Position numbers and translations under genes: made by a program. The notes under the pieces were generated by a model. It was not told the DNA's origin. It saw only the letters and a program-made list of their open reading frames with translations, and did no database searches. 64,000 nucleotides of DNA from Hyaloperonospora brassicae (Eukaryota; Oomycota; Peronosporomycetes; Peronosporales; Peronosporaceae), in the NCBI GenBank assembly GCA_947650285.1, contig CANTFL010000470.1:124001-188000 (forward strand), written 5' to 3'. This document shows, in pieces, positions 33,901 to 44,100 of the stretch. Numbering within the stretch: position 1 is the stretch's first letter; every line of letters starts with the position of its first letter.

Positions 33901-36338
33901 CGGACATCGATGTGGCCAGCTTCCTGCCAGATGGTACCTACGCGGAAAGCCTTGCATCGCCGGCGCAACAAGCACAGTGCACGAGCGAAAGGTTTTCGCT
34001 AGTGCCTGCTACAAGCAGTTGTGACAGCTTTTCGTTTACCTACTGCAAGCTGGGCGTGATCGATTGCAGCGCCTCGACATGCTGCGATCCGAGAAACGTC
34101 CAGTCTCCGTACTATGCGTGCAACACGTGTGAGGGCACTTCGTCGTCCAACGCAGTGACCCCGTGCTACAACAAGCACTGCCTCGACGACGACGGTGCAA
34201 GGCTTCAGGTTACTCTGTCCGCCTTTTTGACAGCTGTCGTAGTGATGTTGGTTTTCGCTTTTGTTCCTGCTGCGATTGTCGCCTTTATCGTGCGCGAGAA
34301 GAGTCCGAACCAAAACGCGAAAAGTCTGCAGCTGATTTCGGGTGCCAGTGCGTCAGCATATTGGTTGTCCACGTGGACTCACGATTTCCTCATCATGGCA
34401 GTGACCGTCGTTGCCTCCGCCGTGATGATTCCTCTGTCAGATCCAACGTTGGCAGGCACCGCGGAGGTATGGGGAGTCTTTTGTCTGATCGGGTCGCATG
34501 CTCTCGCCGTGGTCCCGATGGCATACCTGTTTTCGTTCAAGTTCGAGAGGCATGCTGTGGCACAGACGTCGCTGCTGGTTTTCGCTCTCTGCACGGGTGG
34601 ATTGCTGAGCATTTTCTCGTTCATGTGCAGATTCATCGACTTCAGGTTGACCTCAAGCACCTCGTCCAACTTAACCCTTCCATCGCTCGACAGGAACTAC
34701 CTGCGATGGATTTTCCTGCTTTTTCCAGGCTACGGCCTGAACAGCGGTATCTACGAGCTTAGTACACGACAGCTGAGTCGACGCACGCTGCGCGGTAACG
34801 TCACCGAGGTCGTGGCCCCACCTTCCTTTTTCGGTCTCTGGGAAGGTCTTGGCACGGACTATACGTGCGTCTCGTGCTGGGATGCACCTGCCGATACGCC
34901 CTGTTGCGAGCGCGGCGTCTTCGATCTGGACGTCGCTGGGGCCCCCATCGCCTATGCTTTGGCCGAGTTTGTGATCTTCATGGTGCTGGTGTTTGTTATC
35001 GAAAACGGCAGCTCGTCGTGGCGACCTGAACAGCGGCAAGACCGGCTTCGCAATGAGGACGACGACGTGGCTGCTGAGCGCCAAAAACTCGAGCAGTCGC
35101 AGCCCACGCAGAACGACAGCGTCTTTATCCGTAACTTGCGTCATGAGTATGGACGCAAAGGCAAGCTCGCGCTAGACGACTTGTGTCTCTCCGTGACAAA
35201 GGGAGAGTGCTTTGGGTATCTCGGCATCAACGGAGCTGGTAAGTCGACGACGATGAAAGTGCTGACGGGTGAGATGGCTCCAACGAACGGATTCGTTACG
35301 CTGAGTGGATACGATTTGGCTCGCGAGCGCAACAAAGCACGAAGTGCGATTGGATACTGTCCCCAGTTCGACCCATTGCATGACTTGCTGACCGTGGAAG
35401 AGCAGCTTGAGCTGTATGCTCGACTCAAGGGGATCCCGAGTCACGGGGTGGACGATGCGGTTGATCAAGCTATTGAGAACATGGGACTCACTGAGTACCG
35501 GACCAAGCTGACGCGAGGGCTCAGTGGAGGCAACAAGCGCAAAGTGTCCACCGCCATCGCCATGATTGGCAGTCCAAGCGTCATCCTTCTTGACGAGCCT
35601 TCGACGGGAGTAGACCCAAGCTCTCGACGGAAAATGTGGGACGTCATTGCCAATGTCTGCGCAGCGAAGAAGTCCTCTGTCATTCTTACTACCCATAGCA
35701 TGGAAGAATGCGAAGCACTTTGCACGCGAGTGGGGATCTTGGTGAATGGAAAGCTGAAATGCTTAGGAAGCGTCGAGCACCTGAAGCAGAAGTTTGGCCG
35801 AGGGTACATCGTGGAGGTAAAGCTGCAGCAGCCACATGCCTCTGTTCTGGCATCATTGCAGCAAGATGTGCATCGACTCCTCGGAGGCAACAGCCCTGGT
35901 ATCTCACGACACCATGTTGTCAGCCTATGTTCGTCACTCGGGTTTCCAGAGCGGGCGCAAGACATCCTGGAAGGCGAGAACAATGGCAGCGTCCTCAACA
36001 GCTACCTCGAGACGTCGGGCCTCGTCCCCATTGACACCTTTTGCGCATGGTGGGCCACCGAGAACATGGACTCGACGCTGCAACAGTTCTTCCACGACAA
36101 GTTTCCAGGCTGTCAGCGTATCGAACACCAGGGCGGCCACTTTCGTTTCCAAGTGCCAAAGCAGTCGTTGCGACCGCACGCGATCTTTGGCCTCCTCGAA
36201 GAAAACAAAGACGTGCTGCACGTGAGCGAGTACGGCGTGAGCGCAACGTCGCTGGAATACATTTTCAACACAATGGCTGCCGACCAAGAAGGGGCCGACG
36301 ACAACGAGACAGCGCGAGAGGACCAGAATCGTTCCTAA
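30927..36338 (+). CDS. Full-size ABCA-family transporter with an extra N-terminal ectodomain
   Basis: Single exon, 1803 residues. Two ATP-binding cassettes are complete. NBD1: Walker A GHNGAGKTTT (about residue 628), signature NLSGGQKRKLS (about 726), Walker B LIFLDEPTSGMDP, H-loop LLTTHFMDEAD. NBD2: Walker A GINGAGKSTT (about 1433), signature LSGGNKRKVS (about 1530), Walker B VILLDEPSTGVDP, H-loop ILTTHSMEECE. Each is preceded by a membrane domain; the first starts WKNLVIRRRKPLSFVLELFL (about 211-230), the second near residue 953 with a Cys-rich loop at about 985-1080. The order TMD-NBD-TMD-NBD and the NBD2 C-terminal extension are ABCA traits, so lipid or sterol export is likely. Before the usual ABCA start there are about 200 extra residues: nine cysteines (7, 21, 66, 70, 82, 83, 92, 115, 129) and a membrane helix at 134-157. 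Second-signature Q is replaced by N. Confidence 0.95.
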   Translation: MEPLTSCLTTITTSDFDYALCVMNSGIFQLSPSAFTLPEAFSTILSPALLAPRLSTATPITAVGACALTCTEPSPLYTSSSCCAAARTVFDCAQSIPIPPATTSSTAVIRNVTDCRAIVHATIAESQQCSLAAGNIVLLVVAALAVALLIAATIATRLYARTKQKATSAAPESRGAEEDHETLEQRLAAVARPSTCGVLLTSWRQVSNLLWKNLVIRRRKPLSFVLELFLPVLLALALVFIANLDTIFGTGDRRNRSSASSTEAAAASTTSETIVCTALETTDYGGLSTNMTLFYTSGQSVIGLFLLICYVKFVSTTTTTMVSEKETRIREVMKIMGLSNFTLLCSWCLTTAILTTPLAFVIAAELKFGQVFPMTTYATLVFLFWTLSLSIVGFSYCITPFFNKARAASIASVLAWILLFFPFLTVMSKSNATKYLSALAPPTAFALGIDDIVRHAQLGRGVAYAITVTASPVTVPTAFEMSWFLILDSFIFVALGWYFDNVLPQEFGIRKPWNFLFTRDFWRPTSSTAAISSVSSPHPYRTFASPREISLSRPMSTNGSIVMVKDRPGLVACVEPVDATLSAQERKGTCLQIRGLRKEFASGGGGVNVAVRGLDLTLYNGQISALLGHNGAGKTTTISMLTGLIPPTSGNATLFGLSFREHLNELRRIMGVCPQHDVLFDEMTVEEHLLLFGTMKHIPRGSLKPEVERMIREVGLVEKRKTAARNLSGGQKRKLSLALAFMGDSKLIFLDEPTSGMDPYSRRFTWNLLQRNRDDRVILLTTHFMDEADILGDRVAIMADGQLCCAGTPLFLKNCYGAGYRLTMIQAPGCDAEAVGTFLRGFVPEAKCLSNFGSEVVFQLPTKSVGVFSTMLQALDDELHRLHIVQYGVSVTTLEEVFLRIARDREEEAAINAAVCSVETVDRIRKTSASSAYSSGTLTSPMSAESAGRPTLWTQYTALLTKRLRIAKRDTKNLLNAVCIPLLFLIILVLLPDIDVASFLPDGTYAESLASPAQQAQCTSERFSLVPATSSCDSFSFTYCKLGVIDCSASTCCDPRNVQSPYYACNTCEGTSSSNAVTPCYNKHCLDDDGARLQVTLSAFLTAVVVMLVFAFVPAAIVAFIVREKSPNQNAKSLQLISGASASAYWLSTWTHDFLIMAVTVVASAVMIPLSDPTLAGTAEVWGVFCLIGSHALAVVPMAYLFSFKFERHAVAQTSLLVFALCTGGLLSIFSFMCRFIDFRLTSSTSSNLTLPSLDRNYLRWIFLLFPGYGLNSGIYELSTRQLSRRTLRGNVTEVVAPPSFFGLWEGLGTDYTCVSCWDAPADTPCCERGVFDLDVAGAPIAYALAEFVIFMVLVFVIENGSSSWRPEQRQDRLRNEDDDVAAERQKLEQSQPTQNDSVFIRNLRHEYGRKGKLALDDLCLSVTKGECFGYLGINGAGKSTTMKVLTGEMAPTNGFVTLSGYDLARERNKARSAIGYCPQFDPLHDLLTVEEQLELYARLKGIPSHGVDDAVDQAIENMGLTEYRTKLTRGLSGGNKRKVSTAIAMIGSPSVILLDEPSTGVDPSSRRKMWDVIANVCAAKKSSVILTTHSMEECEALCTRVGILVNGKLKCLGSVEHLKQKFGRGYIVEVKLQQPHASVLASLQQDVHRLLGGNSPGISRHHVVSLCSSLGFPERAQDILEGENNGSVLNSYLETSGLVPIDTFCAWWATENMDSTLQQFFHDKFPGCQRIEHQGGHFRFQVPKQSLRPHAIFGLLEENKDVLHVSEYGVSATSLEYIFNTMAADQEGADDNETAREDQNRS

Positions 36339-36486
36339 GCTGCACAGCTTACCACACCGCTCTGCCTGGGCGCGTAAATACAATACAAATACACTAAGCA
36401 CATACTTTCACGCTTTTCCTCCGCAACACCAGTGCTGCGTACGTACCACAACAGAGTACAGCGTATCGCTTCACAGCAGCATCGAG

Positions 36487-37551
36487 CTACGACTCGAACT
36501 CCTTGAGCCAGCCCTTCTCCTTTGCGTCCTCAAACATCCTGACAACAGCCTCACGCTCGCCTTGCACCAGCTCTGGGTGCCAAACGTCGAACAGCAGCAC
36601 CACGCGGTCGCCGTCACTTCCACGATGCCACACTTCGTGGTCATACGCGTCTATTGCAACAACAACAACAACAGCAACAACAGCAACAACAATACCACAA
36701 CACAGCACAATCCACGTCACTCACTACCATGTCACAGGGTCCCCAGCCCAACCATATCGAACTCAATAGCACAACAAACCGTCGAACACGAGCGCTTTTC
36801 CTGCCTCCCACTGCCGCGTCTCGTCGCCCACTCGAATGCCACAGCCGTCTGGTACAATCAGCGGGAAATGGCACCGCAGTCGAATGTTGCACGGCGCCGA
36901 GTGGGCCTTGATACTCGACTAAGTGTACAGTCCACGCGCCCACACACATGCACACATACCATTTGCCTCGTATAAGTAGCTACTCGTGCACAAAACAAGC
37001 GACGCGCGATCGAGTCGACCGCCGGACCCCTTACCCCAGGCTTTAAAATAGAGAAAAACGCATAGGCAAACGGGACAGTCGCCATAAAGCCCGGAATGCT
37101 CTCTAACACGCGCACGGTCGCGGGGCACTGCTCGGCAAAGTCCGCTTGCCGCCGGCCTTGCGCCACGTACGAGAGCCAGTCCCATTGACCCGCATGCAGC
37201 TGGTGCTCGTTGCTGGACGCGTTGTAGTCGCTCGATTGGGCGGAGCGGTGGCGCTGTGCTTGAAGAGCGAGGAACTCGTTCGTGATGACGTCGCGGTTGG
37301 CTTCGAGGCGCGGGATCCAGTCAAACGACTGCGTGTCGTGCCATGGCGTCGAGGAAAGGCCGGGGAAGCAGAAGAGCGTAGGCGTCGGACGCGGTTTAGC
37401 TGGATACGGCCGAAATAGAGACCAGATAGGGGGAAATAGGGGTGAGTTGATGCTGGCGACGGGCCGTTGTGGCGTTGTTTCGATGGTTAGAAACGGACCT
37501 ACCGGTCGTGAGACACAGCGCCGAGCGGATTAGGGCAGCGCGGGGCGGCAT
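36487..37551 (-). CDS. Aspartyl/asparaginyl beta-hydroxylase-like 2-oxoglutarate dioxygenase
   Basis: Four exons on the minus strand: 37551-37503, 37399-37035, 36918-36780 and 36650-36487, all introns GT-AG (103, 116, 129 nt), all phases consistent, 238 residues. The N-terminus MPPRAALIRSALCLTT resembles a short targeting leader. The domain then reads LFCFPGLSSTPWHDTQSFDW, LESIPGFMATVPFAYAFFSI, LKPGSSIKAHSAPCNIRLR, WEAGKALVFDDAYDHEVWH and RVVLLFDVWHPEL. The ASPH family iron ligands (His of KAHS and of YDHEVWH) and the 2-oxoglutarate-binding Arg of DRVVLLFDVWHP are all present. Animal ASPH hydroxylates EGF-like domains in the ER; here only the catalytic domain exists, so substrate is unknown. 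It converges on the ABCA gene with 148 bp between stops. Confidence 0.88.
36654..36693. repeat. CAA/CAG trinucleotide tract inside the last intron of the hydroxylase-like gene
   Basis: CAACAA(CAG) repeats next to the 3' splice site (acceptor AG at 36652-36651, minus strand); on the transcript this is a UUG/CUG-rich tract serving as polypyrimidine-like region. A plus-strand poly-Gln frame across it is an artefact. Confidence 0.85.
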
Positions 37552-37759
37552 GTTTGCAATAGCGACGAGAGGACGGCACAATTGCGTCGGATCGGAAGTG
37601 ACTGGGGGAGAGGAGAGGTGTGGAATGTTGCACGAAGAAGAACAGACGACAATGGCGCGGCTAGAAAACGAACAGAAATTTGAAACCAGTAGTAGTAGTA
37701 GAGAGAGAGAAGAGAGAGACAGAGAGAGACAAAGAAGCAGACGTGTCTAATTAGCCATT
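37552..37759. other. Upstream flank of the hydroxylase-like gene with purine-rich tract
   Basis: Contains (AGT)4 and GA-rich repeats (about 37687-37735) just before the 3' end of the LINE remnant. The purine-rich tract may be the LINE insertion point or promoter DNA; I could not identify a LINE target duplication. Confidence 0.5.
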
Positions 37760-38445
37760 TACCGGTTGCAAGATGTCTGATAGATCTTGAGCCTGGTTAG
37801 CAACGCCGGTCCCTCGTTCGAGCCCGGTGGTTTTAAGGGGCTGGTCACCATAGGCGACGGCTCTCTTGGTTGCCTTGCGATTTGTCGATGACATAATAGC
37901 AGGCGTGCTCCTTGAATTTTCGTCTTGGTCCTGCGGAATTCCCGCTTTGCTACAGCCCGGAGTTGCCGCATGCCGTTTTGCCCAAACTCCTCGACGCTTC
38001 CTGCGAGCGTGACTTCCTCGCGTTGAAAAACGACTCTGTTCGTTGAATCCACAACGTAGTTACACAGATGCTGCTCAGCAGACGCCAGAGCCTCCTCCAG
38101 ACCTTCGCATATTCCGTATCTTCGTCCGGATGATCCCGCCTTAAACCGTCTTCGACCACCTTGGATAGCGTCGGCGCCGACCTACTTGCACTATTGGAGC
38201 GAAAGTCGTGTAGTTGATCCAGTCCCTAGCGTTCTCCCGTCCAATGGCATATCAGTTTCTGCCAACAGGTCTGCGTGCAGGGGCAGGACCAGAAGATGTG
38301 TTCCAGCGCCTCGGTCACCCCACGACAGCAATGAAGCTTGTGACGAGAGGGGTCAAGCCCCCTCCCGTAAAATACTGGTTCAGTTGCCGAACCGCGACTC
38401 AATCGCAGATCAAGACCTGGTATGCTGTTAGCTCGTTGCCGTGCG
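37760..38445 (-). pseudogene. LINE 3' piece: ORF2 C-terminus with zinc-finger-like cluster
   Basis: Begins RANSIPGLDLRLSRGSATEP and contains LHCCRGVTEALEHIFWSCPC (38340-38280), the C-C-H-C cluster found at the C-terminus of many LINE ORF2 proteins. It then runs with one stop to ...LLTRLKIYQTSCNR, ending at about 37759. Confidence 0.78.
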
Positions 38446-38916
38446 TGTAACGGGGTGAGCCCGTTACATTAAAATTGGTACGAAAGTACCCATTTTTGGA
38501 TATTATCTATTTTGATAATATTCAATCAACATCACTCGAGAAAAGTGGTGTTGTTGGAATATTACCTCTAAGGGTAATATCCGTGGAGGGGTCTACTTCT
38601 TGGTTGATGCACACGGTACATCAACCAATTTAACCACCGATCGCTGCTGGACGAGCGCAATGGGTGGTGGACAGAAGACCCACATAGGAGACAGTGGTTT
38701 AATATAGTTAGTTTAAGACGAAAGATGCTTTAGCAAGAAACATAACTATATTACATACAGTTCTGCTTTTCCCTCAAGACAGAGCCTTCGGTTTCTGTAT
38801 TGTCTCGGTAGCGCTTCCTCACGCCACGTGTACGTGACGTCGGGCGTACGCACCCTTGCATTGTTATCAATACAAGGCCTTGCTCAGTTATCTGAGCAAG
38901 AGCGTTACCCGTTACA
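38446..38916 (+). repeat. Element 2 5' LTR (subfamily B)
   Basis: 471 bp, TGTAACGGGGTGAGCCCG to CCCGTTACA. Hairpins occupy positions similar to those of subfamily A but with different arms, e.g. ATATTACC/GGTAATAT (38559-38566/38573-38580). Confidence 0.95.
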
Positions 38917-38964
38917 CCAGGTAGAACTTTGTAGTCCTTTTAACGACCACCCATCTTATCCGTC

Positions 38965-39483
38965 ATGAACAGGAGGGATGAGGAAGAGAGCTTTCAAGCC
39001 ATACGTGAAGGTTTCGCCCATTTGAGTGAACTCGAATGGGCCGCGGTAGGGAGAATGAGCTCTACCGTGGGCGACATTGGCGTTACCGCTATGTTGGAAT
39101 CTCTTGACAGAGACCAACAACATGCCGCCATCGCCAGGTTCATTCAAAATGAACTTGGCGCGGAACGAGAAAAGGCAGCCTTGCTTCGCCATCAAGGCTC
39201 TCAACAGGCTGAGCAGTTGAGAGAACTCGGTGATCAACAGACAGAGCTGTTGAGACAGCAGCAACTTAATGCTGCTGTGGGCGGGACGACACACACGCGT
39301 GAACCCGAAATCTTAAAGATTGATATCTCCAAGTACAGAGGAGTCGAGGAAGACTCCATGTTATTATGGTTCGTCGAACTAGACAGATAAATAAAGGCCC
39401 GTCGCATCGACGATGAGCAAATGAAAATAACATTTGCTCAATCCCACTTGACAGGACTTGCTAAGACTTGGGCCTTAGGCCTG
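38965..39483 (+). pseudogene. Gypsy gag N-terminal half, element 2
   Basis: ATG at 38965 (MNRRDEEESFQAIREGF). The Gln-rich segment and DISKYRGVEED follow, then a TAA at about 39388 where element 4 has GAG. Gag-like sequence continues to ...KTWALGL and stops abruptly at the inversion junction (39483/39484). Confidence 0.88.
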
Positions 39484-41134
39484 GACGAAGTTAACTTCGG
39501 AGGAACAATCAGATCGAGTGTATAAGCGCCTACACTTGATCCGTCATTTACCACGACATTCAACGCCTCGGTTTCTTCCTGAGAACTTGCTTCCACAGGT
39601 TGCTGAGGGCCTGATCCCTCAGCAAGTGACTCTTGAGGAATTCCTCCCTCAAGCACATAGGGACTTATTCCCTCGACGTCTTCTGACTGTGTCTGTGCAA
39701 CCACAGTCAGGTCTCAATCCTCTACGGTCGGCTCTCCAGTCGACCTAGGATGACCGTGTTGCCCTTTGGAGGCAACACGTTTCTTACTTCTAGGAAGTTG
39801 CCCGCTAGTCGTACGCCCATGCCCCGATCCACTCGACTTATTCGAGTTGTGGACGTTCGGCGCTGCCTGTACATCTGTACAGCCGCCGGGATTTTGCTCC
39901 ACAGTGTAGTGATCAGCTACACTGAGGTCTTGTGCAGTCGTGCTAACGACCGTACCGCAAGTGAGGCCATCGTACTCACCCGCAGTACATCCGCACGCTT
40001 GTGGACGCTCAATGACGTTCATCAGATGGCCATCTGATGAACAAGCGGCAGTCATCTTCACGGATCGATGCTTCCAGCTCACCCTTGGATCGTACCTACT
40101 GCGACAAGGTAATCCTAGGATGAAATCAAATTTGTCATCCAGATCCAGTACGATAAAGTCATCATCGTACTGTTCGCCCTCTAACATGTAGTGGATTCTT
40201 ACTACACGTTTTGCAACGGCAATCAATGCGCCTGTGGCGAGGCGCACCTTCATCCTTGTGAGGGGGATGTCGCGCTCAACGAACTTGATCCCACGCTCCT
40301 CCAGTGGCTGGAGACGAATAAAATTATTCGACGCCCCACAGTCAACCAGAGCACGAAGTGACATACCTGTTGTCACTTCTAACTTCAAGGTGATGTGTGA
40401 TATCGCATCACCAAGTGCAGAGACACACAATGATTGTGTGTCTGCAGCGACTTTTGTCAAGAGATTTGCGAATTCTCTTGAGGTTGCTAGATCAGTAGGG
40501 CGCTCCGTTCCTACTGACCCCGACCATTTTTTGATCATTCGCTTCGCTGTTGAGGTTTCGTAACATCGTTGGACCTGCGCTCATTGCCCTTTCTGGCAAA
40601 TGGTCGTCCATTTCGCTCAGTACTGCTAGGTATCGGGCGTGAAGCACTACACTCGTATGCGTAGTGCTCTAATTTCTAACAGCGATTGCACCTCTGCAAT
40701 CGCTTGTTGTTCGAATAGCCAGTTCTCTCGCTCTCAACATCCCCGATGTCCATTGGTTCTGTACCTCCGGTATCTTGTAGTCTCAATGGAAAATAAGAGC
40801 TCGAGCTAGTATGAGCTTGTCTCATGCTAAAGTCTTCCTGTTCCGCTGCTGCGATATCATCTTCTAGAGTATTCAACTCTAGGCGGAACAGGTGATTCCT
40901 GACGGGTCCCTCTGAGAGCCCTTGCATGAACACAGTAATCAACGTGTTTTCATTTACCGGGTTCGCAGTTATACTATTCGCAAGGAGTCGTATGTGTTGA
41001 GCGTAAGCGTCAACATCACGCTTACCTTGTTTGAGTTTCAGGAGCTCAGATCGAGCCCTGAACTCAGCCCTTGGCGGTTCAAACGTTCGTTTGAGCCGGG
41101 TTTGAAGGATTCGAGCGAACCGAAAGCATACGGG
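39484..41134 (-). pseudogene. Inverted gag-protease segment of element 2
   Basis: Reads on the minus strand, from right to left: gag C-terminal half (ITVFMQGLSEGPVRNHLFRL, knuckle start LQRCNRC), the heptamer AAAAAAT (40532-40526), the protease (RALVDCGASNNFIRLQP, about 40400-40330) and the linker up to IVPPKLTS. On either side the element reads on the plus strand. Only a few bases were lost at the junctions. Confidence 0.9.
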
Positions 41135-44100
41135 TTCTTGCCAACGCTAGAACCGAAACTGTTTTTGCGTGATCTGCGTAGTGACAAGGCCAAGCAGATC
41201 TGCATACTCGTCACAGAGGATGAGTATGTGGCCTGTATTCGGTTGGCGATAGTATTTGCTGATAAAGAACGGGTTCTCAGCAGCTCATCGATAGACGAAA
41301 GTGTCCTCGATGAGAAGACTTGGATTGAGCGATACACGTCTCAATCCTGCGAGTCGCTTCAGTCAAATCCTTTGGATAAGGATTTGATCGAATTCAAGGA
41401 TGTATTCCCAGAATATGTACCTTGCGAGTAGCCTACGGAAAAAGTCAGTCGACACGAGATCGAGCTCAAACAGGGCTCGAAGTACTGTGTCATGAAGCAG
41501 TGGCCACTGCCTCGTGTACAAGTACTAGCGATCTACAAGTTCTTTACCGATCGCTTGGCAGCGGGCCATGTGAGGGAATCAACTTCTCTTTACACCTCTC
41601 CGACCCTCTGTGTGCGAAAGGCCACAGAAGGATGGCGGATAGTGCACGCATTCAACAAGTTGAGTGCGGCAGCGTACCGGCTCAGACGCCGATACCGAGG
41701 AAGGACGTAATCATAGATGGTATGTAAAAGCGTACCAGTTTCTCGTCCATGGATCTGATGGATGGGTTCTATCATATCCTCATGCGTGAACGGGACATCC
41801 CGTACACAGCAGTGAGCACCTTAGCGGTACGCTGTGGGATTGGCTAGTGATGCCACAGGGGCTAAGCAATGCCCCTGCTACTTTCAACAGATGTGTCACA
41901 AATCTTTTGAGACCGGTGCGAGACTTCGCACCGAGTTACTTCGACGATGTGTTCGTCCATAGCCGGGCTATGATCGGAAAGACAGACGTTGAAGCTCATA
42001 GAACACACGTTCGTTAGATCCTTTAACTTATGCGCAAGCATAAGTTGTACGCCAACTTCAGGAAAGGTATATTCGTGGCTAGCGAAATACCACTTCTTGG
42101 GTGCATCGTGGGTAAACACAGCGTACGTTCTGATACCGAAAAGATCAAGGCGATCACCGACTGGCCTGTGCCAGTCGATGTCAAGGGACTTCGTAAGTTT
42201 CTTGGGCTAGCAGCGTACTTGCACAAGTACTCGCGCAACTACACCGAGATGACTGTTCATCTTTCTTGTTTACTCAAGAAAAATGTGAAGTGGTCATGGA
42301 ACAATGACTGCCAGCGTTCCTTTGAGGGTATCAAGCAAAGCTTGATGCAATCGCCCATAATGGCGATTGCAGATCAGGACAGACCATTCCATGTGGTCTG
42401 TGACGCCACCGATTTCGCGATCGGCTGCACGTTGGTGCAATTTGACACAGACGGCGCAGAACGCGTCATCTGATATCAATCGCGTCAGCTGCAAGCAGCT
42501 GAGAGTAATATCCCAGTCCATGACAAAGAGCTCCTTTCCATGATGTATACATTGGCCAAGTTTTGTGTATGTGCATATCTCTTAGGAGATAGACCGTTCA
42601 TCGTCTATACGGACCATGCGTCACTACTTACGGCCGTAAACAGTCCACAACTCTCACAACGAATGGCGAGGTAGCTGTCTTTCTTCGCGGAGTACAACTT
42701 CTCCGTTGAGTATAAACCAGGACGACTAAACGTCGTCGCTGATGCGCTCTCGCGCCGACCCGATTTCGAGTCGGGCGCGCAATCCAACAGTTGAAACAAG
42801 CCCACTGTTGCGACACTTTCAGTCAGTGTCCCGTCGTCAACATCACTTGACAACGTGAGGAAGGCATACGCAAAAGACAAGGACCTTCTGCGCTCGATGG
42901 ATCATCTGGCAAATTTATCTCGTGAATATCTAAAAGATTGACCGGCTTTATACATATCCTCTTCGGATCGGTACACAACACGCCACGGGTTGCTGTACTA
43001 TACGGCCGTTGCCGGGGACACGCCTCGTCTCGCCGTCTCCGATCATTACAGTTTTCGCTTGAGCATATTGTATGAGTGTCACGATGCCCCAACAGGCGGC
43101 CATCGTGGTAGAGAAAAGACTTACCTTACGGTAAGTCGTGACTTTTACTGGCCACGCCAGTATCAGTTTGTCCGCAAGTACATACGTGCTTGCGAGGTTT
43201 TGCAACGGATGAAACCCAGTCTCTCATCCCGTGCGCCATTGCAGCATCTGCCTGTTCCGACAGAGTGCTGGCAGTCCGTTTCAATGGACTTCGTCTTCGG
43301 GTTACCCGAAGAAGCTCACAAGAATAATGGTATTCTTGTGTTCGTTGACCGATTCAGCAAGATGGTCCATCTTGCTGCTGTCCCTGAGCCGATCACGGCA
43401 CAAGGCTGTGCTCGTGCCTTTATCGAAACGATGTTTCGACTTCACGGGTTTCCCCGTGAACTCGTATCCGACCGTGGCCTTCGGTTCACGGCAGACTTTT
43501 GGCAATACGTGTTCCTTTCAATCGTAACACGGCTAAAGATGTCGACATCTGATCTTCCCGAAATACATGGTCAGACGGAACGTGCCAATCGTGTCCTCGA
43601 AGAGATCCTTCGAGAACATGTCCACTCGTTTCCGAGTTGGAGTGAATTCCTACCGATACTGGAATTCGCCATCAATAATTCAGTGCATGCCTCGACACAG
43701 CACACACCGATTTACGTGAATGGCTTACGCCATCCACGTGTGCCCGCCCTTTTAGAGTGTGAATCTTGGATAAGAAGGGAGGGAATCGTTCGAGCAAAAA
43801 TCGTTATGGCTCTTGCTCATCACGTGCCGACGCAAACGTCTTCACGTATGATGCCCATGTCGATCAAGTCGACATCGATGAAGAAGACAAGCTCAATAAT
43901 AGCGATGATGCTATTATTGACTCGGATGATGATGACGATGCTGGTATATTCAGCATCGCCGACGACTATTCCAGCGAGAATGAAGACATCCTCGCCGATG
44001 AACAGAAAGAGGAAAGGACCATTTATACAGTTCGCACAAGGCAAACTGAACAAAACAATGCCGAGTCAGCAGAAGGATTTCTGCTGGCTCGTGAAGCAGC

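Noticed and set aside
36654..36911. Plus-strand poly-Gln protein
   Set aside because: The CAA/CAG tract lies in an intron of the minus-strand hydroxylase-like gene, and the rest of the frame covers its exon in antisense.
37800..37835. tRNA T-arm-like string GTTCGAGCCC
   Set aside because: No acceptor, D or anticodon arm around it; it lies in the LINE ORF2 C-terminal frame.
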